Below are positions 1-6,522 of a DNA stretch of 16,848 bases, piece after piece (position 1 is the stretch's first letter; every line of letters begins with the position of its first letter). Below the pieces are notes generated by a model. That model saw nothing but the letters and a program-made list of their open reading frames with translations. It searched no databases and was not told the origin of the DNA. The position numbers and the translations under genes are program-made. The stretch comes from CAIYRG01 sp036273455. GTDB lineage: Bacteria > Pseudomonadota > Alphaproteobacteria > Micropepsales > Micropepsaceae. The stretch is from positions 1-16,848 of the forward strand of contig DASUHP010000172.1 in assembly GCA_036273455.1 (NCBI GenBank). The letters are read 5' to 3'.

Positions 1-1
1 C

Positions 2-430
2 ATCGAAGTAAAAAGCCAAGTCGGCAGCTTCGGAAACAACTTCAACAATCGAGTCGAAGAAGCGCTGGGTAACGCAACCGATTTCTGGATGGCGTACAGC
101 AAGGGTATTTTCGCGCCCAGCCGCAGACCGTGGCTTGGATACCTATTCATGCTTGAAGAGTGCGCCGGCAGCTTGAGGGCAACTAACCGCATTCAGCTCG
201 ATCCTTACGGAGTCGACGAAGAATTTCAGGAACTCAGTTACGCGCGCCGATACGAGCTTGTGTGTGCACGCATGATACGGGAGCGCCTCTACGATGCCGC
301 ATGCTTTTTTACAAGCAACTCCGTGGACGGGAAAAAGGGCAAATTCCTTCAGCCGAATCCGGAACTCAGCATTCGAAACTTTGCCGCGTCGCTTCACTCT
401 GTAGCGGCTGCCTACGCAAAGATGAAATAG
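2..430 (+). CDS. PaeR7I/XhoI-family type II restriction endonuclease, C-terminal part (5' end outside window)
   Basis: The frame is open from base 2, so the gene starts before the window; 142 residues and the TAG stop are visible. The first residues read IEVKSQVGSFGNNFNNR, where Glu-Val-Lys fits the (D/E)xK half of a PD-(D/E)xK nuclease core. The following segments (WLGYLFMLEEC, SYARRYELVC, RERLYDAACFF) match my memory of the conserved C-terminal half of PaeR7I/XhoI enzymes, which cut CTCGAG as dimers. The specificity is inferred from the family, not seen. A cognate adenine methyltransferase would be expected upstream, beyond the edge. By eye this DNA is less GC-rich than the housekeeping genes that follow, which fits an acquired restriction-modification locus. 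It ends tail to tail with the frnE-like gene, 35 bases away. The in-frame ATG at 89 lies inside the conserved domain and is not the start. Confidence 0.85.
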   Translation: MEVKSQVGSFGNNFNNRVEEALGNATDFWMAYSKGIFAPSRRPWLGYLFMLEECAGSLRATNRIQLDPYGVDEEFQELSYARRYELVCARMIRERLYDAACFFTSNSVDGKKGKFLQPNPELSIRNFAASLHSVAAAYAKMK

Positions 431-465
431 GCCGCGTCGGCAGAATATCGCTCTACCCAACCATT

Positions 466-1128
466 CTACTCAACGGGCGCCTTCGTACTCGCCCTGCGCA
501 AAGCCTCGGTCATGATCTCGATCGGCTGCGCACCGGAAAAACCGATCGATCCCATGCGGAAATCCGGGACGCCGTTAATCCCGTTCCGGTGCGCGTAGTT
601 TTCGGCGGCAATCACCTCATCAGCGCCTTCGTCGCCTGCCAGAAATGCCGCCACCGCATCATCCGGCAGGTCTGCTTTCGCAGCAATTGAGGCGAGTTCT
701 GCGGGCGCAGACAGATCACGGCCTTCAACGAAATAACCTTCAAACAGCCGGTCGACGAGCAGGTCTTGGTTGCCGCCGCGGCGCGCCGTCCACCACACGA
801 GCCGATGGGCCCGCCTCGTATTCGGCGTGCGGGATATCCGGTCGTAATTGAAAATCGCGCCGTCCGGCTTGCCCGCCTCGATGACATGCGCGTCCAGCCT
901 TTGGCTATGTTCCCAGCTGCCGAATTTCGCGATTCTATAGGCGCGGCGGTCAATGCCTTCGGCGGGAAAATTCGGGTTCAGCTCGAATGGCCGCCAGCTG
1001 ATGTCCAGCCGGACCTCCTCACGCAGTTCTTCCGATAATCGTGCGGCCGCGCGAGCGAGGCGCCGCTCGCCGATAAAACACCACGGACAGACGAAGTCCG
1101 AGGTGATTGACACGGGGATTCGTTTCAT
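466..1128 (-). CDS. DsbA-family / FrnE-like thiol-disulfide oxidoreductase
   Basis: A 220-residue protein with a thioredoxin-fold active site, CPWC at residues 14-17, directly after the first beta strand (MKRIPVSITSDFV). This is the FrnE/2-hydroxychromene-2-carboxylate isomerase-like branch of the DsbA superfamily (Pfam DSBA). The helical insertion and a late GVPDF segment carrying the cis-proline loop are present, followed by the SGAQP motif usual near the C-terminus of FrnE proteins. No signal peptide is visible, so it probably acts in the cytoplasm, as FrnE does. The ATG at 1128 was chosen because it gives the standard length and N-terminus; the longer open frame back to 1314 runs into leuC. 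The gene lies 11 bases downstream of the leuC stop on the same strand and is probably co-transcribed with it. The substrate is unknown. Confidence 0.9.
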   Translation of the reverse strand: MKRIPVSITSDFVCPWCFIGERRLARAAARLSEELREEVRLDISWRPFELNPNFPAEGIDRRAYRIAKFGSWEHSQRLDAHVIEAGKPDGAIFNYDRISRTPNTRRAHRLVWWTARRGGNQDLLVDRLFEGYFVEGRDLSAPAELASIAAKADLPDDAVAAFLAGDEGADEVIAAENYAHRNGINGVPDFRMGSIGFSGAQPIEIMTEALRRASTKAPVE

Positions 1129-1139
1129 CCCGCAGCCTT

Positions 1140-2561
1140 CTATTGAAACTCCCGCACATCCGCGAGGTGACCGGCAATGGCCGCCGCCGCCGCCATGGCG
1201 GGACTCATCAGATGCGTGCGTCCGCCGCGGCCCTGACGGCCTTCGAAATTGCGATTCGATGTCGAAGCGCAGCGCTGCCCTGGTTCGAGCCGGTCGGCAT
1301 TCATTGCCAGGCACATGGAACAGCCGGCTTCACGCCATTCGAACCCGGCCTGCAGGAAAATGCGGTCGAGGCCTTCCTCTTCCGCCTGATGTTTCACGAG
1401 TCCCGAACCAGGAACCACCATGGCGCCAACATGCGGCGCGACTTTGCGACCGCGTGCAAGTTCGTGTTCGACGACCTTTGCGGCTTCGCGCAGATCTTCA
1501 ATCCGTCCATTGGTGCATGAGCCGATGAAGGCGCGGTCGATTTTGACCTCGCGCAACGGGGTGCCTGGCTTCAAATCCATATAGGACAAAGCGCGCAGCA
1601 TGCCTTGGCGCCGGTTGGGATCCTGTTCGATAGCGGGATCAGGCACTTTGCCGGTCACCGGCAGCGCCTGTTCCGGACTGGTACCCCAGGTAACCATCGG
1701 CACAATGTCATCGGCCTTTAACCGGATCTCGGCATCGAACTTCGCATTGTCGTCCGATTTCAGCGTCCGCCAATAGCGGACCGCGGCTTCCCAGGCGCCG
1801 CCCTTGGGCGCGCGCGGCCGGCCACGAAGGTAATTGAAGGTGGTGTCGTCAGGCGCGATCACGCCAGCGCGGGCGCCCGCCTCGATCGACATGTTGCAGA
1901 CGGTCATTCGCCCTTCCATCGACAGCGCGCGGATCGCCTCGCCGGCATATTCAATGACATAACCGGTCCCGCCGGCAGTCCCGATCTTCGCGATGATGGC
2001 GAGTATCATGTCTTTGGCGGTAACGCCCAACGGCAGCTTGCCGTCAACAGTCACGCGCATATTCTTCGAACGGGTCGTGAGCAGCGTTTCTGTCGCCAGC
2101 ACATGTTCGACTTCGGACGTGCCGATGCCAACCGCCAGCGACCCGAAGGCGCCGTGAGTCGCGGTATGCGAGTCGCCGCAGACGATGATCAGTCCCGGCA
2201 AGGTCCAGCCCTGTTCCGGACCGATGATGTGAACGATGCCCTGCCGGATATCGTTCATGCCGAAATATTCGATGCCGAACTCTCGCGCGTTGTGCTCCAG
2301 CGTCTCTACGCTGTGAGCCGACTCGGGATCGGCAATCCCCCGGCTGCGGTCCGTTGTCGGCACATTGTGGTCAGCAACAGCAAGCGTCAGCTCGGGGCGG
2401 CGGACCTTGCGATGCGCCTCCCGCAAGCCTTCAAAGGCCTGTGCGCTGGTAACCTCATGGACAAGGTGCCGATCGACATAGATCACGCTGGCCTCGCCTT
2501 TGCTCTCGTGAACGAGGTGGCTGTCCCAGATCTTGTCGTAAAGCGTCTTGCCGCTGCTCAT
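1140..2561 (-). CDS. leuC: 3-isopropylmalate dehydratase large subunit (LeuC)
   Basis: A 473-residue aconitase-family enzyme that, with LeuD, isomerises 2-isopropylmalate to 3-isopropylmalate in leucine synthesis. The three [4Fe-4S] cysteines are visible: Cys349 in GSCTNGR, and Cys414 and Cys417 in GCSMCLAMN. Substrate-loop segments such as ADHNVPTTDR, VCGDSHTATHGAFG and NRNFEGRQG are intact, and the length matches bacterial LeuC. The ATG at 2561 starts MSSGKTLYDKIW and has an AGGA ribosome site about 8 bases upstream; the open frame extends 18 codons further without family similarity. leuD is not in the adjacent visible positions, so the small subunit must be encoded elsewhere. An frnE-like gene follows after 11 bases, and the HIG1 protein gene lies 98 bases upstream on the same strand. 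Confidence 0.97.
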   Translation of the reverse strand: MSSGKTLYDKIWDSHLVHESKGEASVIYVDRHLVHEVTSAQAFEGLREAHRKVRRPELTLAVADHNVPTTDRSRGIADPESAHSVETLEHNAREFGIEYFGMNDIRQGIVHIIGPEQGWTLPGLIIVCGDSHTATHGAFGSLAVGIGTSEVEHVLATETLLTTRSKNMRVTVDGKLPLGVTAKDMILAIIAKIGTAGGTGYVIEYAGEAIRALSMEGRMTVCNMSIEAGARAGVIAPDDTTFNYLRGRPRAPKGGAWEAAVRYWRTLKSDDNAKFDAEIRLKADDIVPMVTWGTSPEQALPVTGKVPDPAIEQDPNRRQGMLRALSYMDLKPGTPLREVKIDRAFIGSCTNGRIEDLREAAKVVEHELARGRKVAPHVGAMVVPGSGLVKHQAEEEGLDRIFLQAGFEWREAGCSMCLAMNADRLEPGQRCASTSNRNFEGRQGRGGRTHLMSPAMAAAAAIAGHLADVREFQ

Positions 2562-2659
2562 GACCAATTCCTGCTTTCTCCGGGACCACTGAACATAGGT
2601 ACTGGCGCGGCTCAAGTCCCTTCAGTCACCGCGATGTGTTGGAGCGGTTCGCGCTGCGG

Positions 2660-2854
2660 CTAGAAGCGGCCGCTGAAATACAGCACTGCGAGAATGATCA
2701 GTACGGCGACCAGCTGCGCCATGACGCGCATGCGCATCAGCCGGTTGGACCAATTGCGCGACACATCGCCGCCCGCCCACAGCGTATAGAGGCCCGCCAG
2801 CAGGATCACGGCCACCACCGTGATTGCGATGCCAATGAGGAAATTTCCCGTCAT
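2660..2854 (-). CDS. HIG1-domain 'twin transmembrane' small membrane protein
   Basis: A 64-residue protein with two hydrophobic helices (about residues 4-26 and 46-61) joined by a polar loop reading NRLMRMRVMAQ. That loop matches the RxRxxxQ core of the HIG1 (hypoxia-induced gene 1) domain, which small alphaproteobacterial proteins share with the mitochondrial respiratory supercomplex factors Rcf1/HIGD1. A role in organising or tuning cytochrome oxidase is inferred from that kinship only. A good ribosome site (GGAGA, about 8 bases before the ATG) supports the start at 2854. It lies upstream of leuC on the same strand and is divergent from the PCuAC-like gene, with a 151-base intergenic region between them. 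The proximity to a copper-chaperone-like gene and an SDH assembly factor gives a loosely respiratory neighbourhood. Confidence 0.8.
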   Translation of the reverse strand: MTGNFLIGIAITVVAVILLAGLYTLWAGGDVSRNWSNRLMRMRVMAQLVAVLIILAVLYFSGRF

Positions 2855-3005
2855 ACTTCAGTTCTCCGATACAGGGGCAGTCCAATCCGCTATACCCGCG
2901 AGCTGGACAACGGAGTAGCGGGAGCAGAGTCCCGAACTTTGCAACCAAATTTGGCGCCGCACGCTTGAATTCCGACATAGATTGTGGACGGCGCAGGAGA
3001 AAGCC

Positions 3006-3605
3006 ATGAGGTTTGGAGGCTTCGGCAAAACAAATTTGACATTATCCGGCACCGTTGCGGCCAGCCTTATGTGCGGATCGCTGGCGATTGCACAACCCAC
3101 TTTGCCGCTGCCGGCCCCCGGGACCAGTCCCGTGCCCGCGGTCACACCTGATGCTGCGGCGGCCAAAGCGCGGGCCGCAGCGCTCGCCGCGAAGGCCAAT
3201 ATCGATGTTGCCGAAGCCTGGACCAGAGCAACATCCGGCGCAAATGCTCCGGTCTACCTCCACATCGTCAGCGCCAAAGACCCCGATCGTCTGCTCGGGA
3301 TAGACTCAGCAATCGCGAAATCTGTGGAGTTGCGTGAAGACAAACCGCAATCCCAGGGGCTGTTTGCGACCGTGATGGATATTCCGGCCGGCGGCACGGT
3401 CAATCTGGGCCCCGGCGGCCGGTATCTGATGCTCACGGGACTGAAGGCGCCGTTGAAGGAAGGCGACAGCTTCCTGATCACGCTTCATTTCGACAAAGCC
3501 GGCAACGAAAGTGCCGCTGTAAAGGTTCTCGCTTCCGGCGCCAATGGCTATCCGCCGGCGGCCGGGCGCCGCGGCGATACCACGGCCAGCGTGTCACAGC
3601 ATTAA
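3006..3605 (+). CDS. Exported PCuAC-family (DUF461) copper chaperone-like protein with degraded metal site
   Basis: A 199-residue protein with an N-terminal signal peptide (hydrophobic segment about residues 11-29, plausible cut after AIA-29), then an Ala/Pro-rich linker and a cupredoxin-like PCuAC domain from about residue 66 to 177. Family landmarks are present: VAEAWTRAT, DRLLGIDSAIAKSVEL, IPAGGTVNLGPGG, LMLTGLKAPLKEGD. PCuAC proteins carry Cu(I) in the periplasm to cytochrome oxidase through a two-His, two-Met site. Here the His after VEL is Arg110, the His of the HxM pair is Tyr140, and the first Met position is not conserved; only Met142 remains. Copper delivery in the usual way is therefore doubtful. 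The start at 3006 has an AGGAG site 7 bases upstream; an in-frame ATG at 2982 is less likely. Two bases separate its stop from that of the convergent SDHAF4 gene. Confidence 0.82.
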   Translation: MRFGGFGKTNLTLSGTVAASLMCGSLAIAQPTLPLPAPGTSPVPAVTPDAAAAKARAAALAAKANIDVAEAWTRATSGANAPVYLHIVSAKDPDRLLGIDSAIAKSVELREDKPQSQGLFATVMDIPAGGTVNLGPGGRYLMLTGLKAPLKEGDSFLITLHFDKAGNESAAVKVLASGANGYPPAAGRRGDTTASVSQH

Positions 3606-3607
3606 GG

Positions 3608-3805
3608 TCAAAAATCCGAAACGATACCTTTTTGCTCCCAATCGCCATAACGGGTCGGTTCCGGGCCTGCCGGGCCACCGATTTCCTTCGGCCCAGGCGG
3701 CGCGGCCCGTTCGGATGCCTTGCGGCGACGCTCTTCCGCCTCCGCCAAAGCACGTTGTGCTTCCGGCGGCAGATTCGGTTTTCCAGCAGCGCCACTCTTG
3801 GTCAT
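3608..3805 (-). CDS. SDHAF4-type succinate dehydrogenase assembly factor (DUF1674)
   Basis: A 65-residue soluble protein whose C-terminus (GPEPTRYGDWEQKGIVSDF) is the diagnostic DUF1674 signature. The N-terminal half is charged and Ala/Pro-rich and probably disordered. Its eukaryotic relative SDHAF4 (yeast Sdh8) binds the flavinylated catalytic subunit of succinate dehydrogenase before complex II assembly; the bacterial role is inferred from that. The complete length, conserved end and ATG at 3805 agree with the family. It is convergent with the PCuAC-like gene (2-base gap) and divergent from htpX (79-base gap). A DUF1674 gene next to htpX and rsmB is an arrangement I recall from alphaproteobacteria. 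Confidence 0.93.
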   Translation of the reverse strand: MTKSGAAGKPNLPPEAQRALAEAEERRRKASERAAPPGPKEIGGPAGPEPTRYGDWEQKGIVSDF

Positions 3806-3884
3806 TTGGACTTTTCCGGTGGGACTTCCGTCACTACATCAGATCTGCATCAGTTGTTCCAATGGCAATCCCGGATTGGTCTCT

Positions 3885-4772
3885 ATGGTGAATCTTTTCC
3901 GCACCGGCATTTTAATGGCAGCTTTGACCGCCATTTTTCTTGCAGTGGGCTACCTGATCGGCGGCCCATCGGGAATGCTGATTGCTTTCCTGTTCGCGCT
4001 CGGGACCAATCTTTTCGCCTATTGGAATTCCGATCGCGCCGTCCTGGCGATGTACCGCGCGCAGGAAGTCGACGAGACGACGGCTCCCGACCTCGTGCAT
4101 CTCGTTCGCGTATTATCCGCAAATGCCGGCCTGCCCATGCCCCGGGTCTATATCGCGGACAACCCGCAACCGAATGCCTTTGCCACCGGACGCAGCCCGG
4201 AGCACGCGGCGGTCTGCGCCACAACTGGAATTCTGCAACGGCTGAATCAGGAAGAGTTGGCCGGCGTGCTGGCCCATGAGCTGTCGCACGTAAAAAACCG
4301 CGACACCCTGATTATGACCATCACCGCGACATTTGCCGGCGCGATTTCCATGCTGGCGAATTTCCTGTTCTTCTTTGGCGGCGGCGGCATGGGTGAGCGC
4401 CGCAACAATCCGCTGGGGGGAATTGGCGCGTTGGTGGTGATGATTCTTGCGCCTTTGGCCGCTGCATTGGTGCAGATGGCGATCAGCCGCACGCGTGAAT
4501 ACGAAGCCGATCGCAGCGGCGCATTGCTTTCCGGCCGGCCATTGTGGCTGGCCTCGGCACTTCGGCGGATTTCGGCAGACGTTGCGGTCACTGACAATCC
4601 CGCGGCCGAGGCCCATCCCGCAACTGCTCATATGTGCATCATCAATCCGCTACACGGCGGCGGCCTGGCGGGACTGTTTTCGACCCATCCTTCGACCGAA
4701 GAGCGCATCGCGAGGCTGCAGGCCATGGCGGGTGAGATGGGTGAGGCTCCGACACCGGGTCCCTGGACTTGA
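3885..4772 (+). CDS. htpX: Membrane-bound zinc metalloprotease HtpX
   Basis: A 295-residue M48-family protease of the inner membrane that degrades misfolded membrane proteins under envelope stress. Two N-terminal transmembrane helices (about residues 7-25 and 29-47) precede the cytoplasmic catalytic domain. The zinc motif is HELSH at 131-135, with Glu205 in SRTREYEAD as the probable third ligand. A second hydrophobic pair (about 142-165 and 178-200) brackets the glycine-rich GGGGMGERRNNP loop, and the C-terminal FSTHPSTEERI is typical. The ATG at 3885 (MVNLFRTGIL) was chosen because it matches the family N-terminus; the frame stays open another 55 codons upstream, but that part is a shadow of the SDHAF4 gene and its promoter region. 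The end overlaps the rsmB start by four bases. Confidence 0.96.
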   Translation: MVNLFRTGILMAALTAIFLAVGYLIGGPSGMLIAFLFALGTNLFAYWNSDRAVLAMYRAQEVDETTAPDLVHLVRVLSANAGLPMPRVYIADNPQPNAFATGRSPEHAAVCATTGILQRLNQEELAGVLAHELSHVKNRDTLIMTITATFAGAISMLANFLFFFGGGGMGERRNNPLGGIGALVVMILAPLAAALVQMAISRTREYEADRSGALLSGRPLWLASALRRISADVAVTDNPAAEAHPATAHMCIINPLHGGGLAGLFSTHPSTEERIARLQAMAGEMGEAPTPGPWT

Positions 4773-6094
4773 TCGGCAAACCCGCCGGAATCGCCGCACG
4801 GACCGCGGCGGTGACGGCGATTTCCGCGGTTTTGCGCAAGCGGGTGCCACTTGAGCGCGCGTCGGCGGAATTCATTGACCCCGCCCTGCTGCAACCTCGC
4901 GACAAAGGTTTTGCACGCGCGCTTGCAACGGAAAGCTTTCGGCGGCTGGGTCAAATCCAGGCGCTGATCCGGCGATTCGTGGCCAAACCGCCGGCGCCGC
5001 ACCGGGCCGGCATGACCCCGGAAATCCTGATCGCCGGAGCCTGCGAGCTGCTGTTCCTCAAGACACCTGCGCATGCTGCCGTCGACGCTGCCAACCGCCT
5101 CGCGCAGGCGGACCACGGAGCTGTCCATTTCAAGCCGCTGATCAATGCGGTTCTGCGGCGAATCGCCCGCGACGGCGAAATCATCATTGGCGCGCAGGAT
5201 TCCGCGGCGCTCAATACGCCCGATTGGCTGTGGCCACGTTGGCTGTCGGCTTTCGGCGAGGAGACTGCTCACGCGATTGCAAAAATCCACATGAACATCC
5301 CGCCCCTGGATGTGACATATTCTGGCGCATCAATTCCGCCCATTCCCGGTGCTATCGAACTTGCACCCGGGCGCCTGCGGCTCAATCGCGCGGGACGTGT
5401 TGAGGAACTGCCCGGATACAGCGGCGGCCAGTGGTGGATTCAGGATTTTGCCGCCTCGCTGCCGGCGCGTCTGCTTGGCGACATAGCAGGCCAACGGGTT
5501 CTCGATCTCTGCGCGGCACCGGGCGGCAAGACGGCACAGTTCTGCGCTGCCGGCGCGCACGTGACCGCGGTTGATCTGTCGCCCGAGCGCCTCTGCTTGC
5601 TCCACGAAAATCTTTCACGCCTGAATCTCGGTGCTGAAATTGTCGCCGCCGACATCCGCGACTGGCGGCCGCCACAACTCGCGCCGTCCGTCTTTCTCGA
5701 TGCACCATGCACTGCCACGGGCACTATCCGCCGTCATCCCGATTTGCCGTGGGTCAAGGGCGCCGCGGATGTCGACATCTGCGCCGCACTACAGCAGGAA
5801 CTGATGGACGCGGCGGCCGAAATGACGGCTCCGGGCGGCATGCTCATTTATGCAGTATGTTCGCTGGAAGCAGAAGAATGCTCTGAGCAGGTTGCCGCAT
5901 TTCTTCGCCGGCACCTGGATTTTCGCCGCGAAGCCGTCGCCCCTGGTGAAGTCCTTGATGCGTTGTTCGTGACTCCCGAAGGTGACCTCCAAACCCTTCC
6001 CTGTTATTGGGCGGACAAGGGCGGCATGGATGGCTTTTTCGCGGCGCGGATGAGACGGACGAACTCACAACCACTCGACGTAATTTCGGAATAG
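4769..6094 (+). CDS. rsmB: 16S rRNA (cytosine-5)-methyltransferase RsmB-type
   Basis: A 441-residue protein with an N-terminal NusB-like RNA-binding domain (about residues 10-135) and a C-terminal RsmB/Nop2 methyltransferase domain. The SAM-binding motif is DLCAAPGGKT at 246-255. The two cysteines of this mechanism are Cys314 in DAPCTATGT and Cys364 in YAVCSLE. RsmB makes m5C967 (E. coli numbering) in 16S rRNA before 30S assembly. The start is TTG at 4769, overlapping the htpX stop as TTGA, which implies translational coupling; no ATG lies near the expected N-terminus, and residues from about 10 onward align with the NusB fold. htpX and rsmB thus form an operon. A small hypothetical gene follows after 35 bases. 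Confidence 0.95.
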   Translation: MIGKPAGIAARTAAVTAISAVLRKRVPLERASAEFIDPALLQPRDKGFARALATESFRRLGQIQALIRRFVAKPPAPHRAGMTPEILIAGACELLFLKTPAHAAVDAANRLAQADHGAVHFKPLINAVLRRIARDGEIIIGAQDSAALNTPDWLWPRWLSAFGEETAHAIAKIHMNIPPLDVTYSGASIPPIPGAIELAPGRLRLNRAGRVEELPGYSGGQWWIQDFAASLPARLLGDIAGQRVLDLCAAPGGKTAQFCAAGAHVTAVDLSPERLCLLHENLSRLNLGAEIVAADIRDWRPPQLAPSVFLDAPCTATGTIRRHPDLPWVKGAADVDICAALQQELMDAAAEMTAPGGMLIYAVCSLEAEECSEQVAAFLRRHLDFRREAVAPGEVLDALFVTPEGDLQTLPCYWADKGGMDGFFAARMRRTNSQPLDVISE

Positions 6095-6129
6095 CATTAG
6101 GCTCCGGTTGAATCCGGTGAGCTGGTCCA

Positions 6130-6426
6130 ATGGCGGTGAATTGCGAAATGCTGGCCGCGGAATACGAAACTTCTCCGGTCGGCCCACAGATTGTCAGATT
6201 TCCCAAACTGCCAACGCCGGAGCAACGGCATTATCTGGCGCGCGGATTGGAGCAACCCGGAGGCAAGCTGCCATTGTTCGATCTCGAAGGACGCGCGGTG
6301 CATCCATCGCTGGTCCGCACCTGCCTCGCAAAAGGCTGGGCCGAACCATGGTTCGTCAATCCGCTAAAGCCCGACTGGCTCGTGTGCAAGCTGACCGACA
6401 AAGGCCGCCGCGCCGTAACCGGCTGA
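6130..6426 (+). CDS. Small conserved hypothetical protein, possibly winged-helix
   Basis: A 98-residue soluble protein that I recognise only as a type found in Rhizobiales-like genomes, without an assigned function. The second half reads HPSLVRTCLAKGWAEPW and then DWLVCKLTDKGR. A helix followed by an 'LTxxGR' strand turn is common in winged-helix DNA-binding proteins of the MarR/ArsR kind, so a DNA-binding role is a reasonable guess. Two cysteines (in RTCLAK and LVCKLT) are present but too few to suggest a metal site. A ribosome site (GGTGAG, about 8 bases before the ATG) supports the start. It lies 35 bases after rsmB and could be the last gene of the htpX-rsmB operon. Coding is supported by the typical codon use, but the function is unknown. 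Confidence 0.7.
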   Translation: MAVNCEMLAAEYETSPVGPQIVRFPKLPTPEQRHYLARGLEQPGGKLPLFDLEGRAVHPSLVRTCLAKGWAEPWFVNPLKPDWLVCKLTDKGRRAVTG

Positions 6427-6453
6427 GCAAGTCTATTCGCCGAGAATGTCGCG

Positions 6454-6482
6454 TTGCGCTGATCACTATTTCTACATATAAG
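6454..6482 (+). promoter_or_regulatory. Candidate sigma-70 promoter for the ferredoxin reductase-ferredoxin operon
   Basis: TTGCGC at 6454-6459 and TATAAG at 6477-6482 are separated by 17 bases, the optimal housekeeping spacing. The block sits in an AT-richer 96-base gap between the hypothetical gene and the reductase start at 6523, about 40 bases upstream of that ATG. Read by eye; not tested against a model. Confidence 0.4.
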
Positions 6483-6522
6483 TCTGCGCATACAGAAGCC
6501 ATTTACATGAAGAAGCTGTAGA

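Noticed and set aside
953..1528. 191-codon plus-strand open frame over frnE/leuC
   Set aside because: Arg/Pro-rich translation typical of an antisense shadow in GC-rich DNA; both minus-strand genes are certain.
2622..2978. 118-codon minus-strand frame overlapping the HIG1 gene
   Set aside because: The alternative frame encodes the HIG1 motif with two membrane helices and a good ribosome site; this frame shows no protein-like features.
3720..3884. N-terminal extension of htpX by 55 codons
   Set aside because: The extension is antisense to the SDHAF4 gene, has no similarity to HtpX, and the ATG at 3885 gives the normal N-terminus.
4628..5290. 220-codon minus-strand open frame over htpX/rsmB
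   Set aside because: Shadow of rsmB; no domain or ribosome site, and the opposite strand encodes the NusB-like domain.
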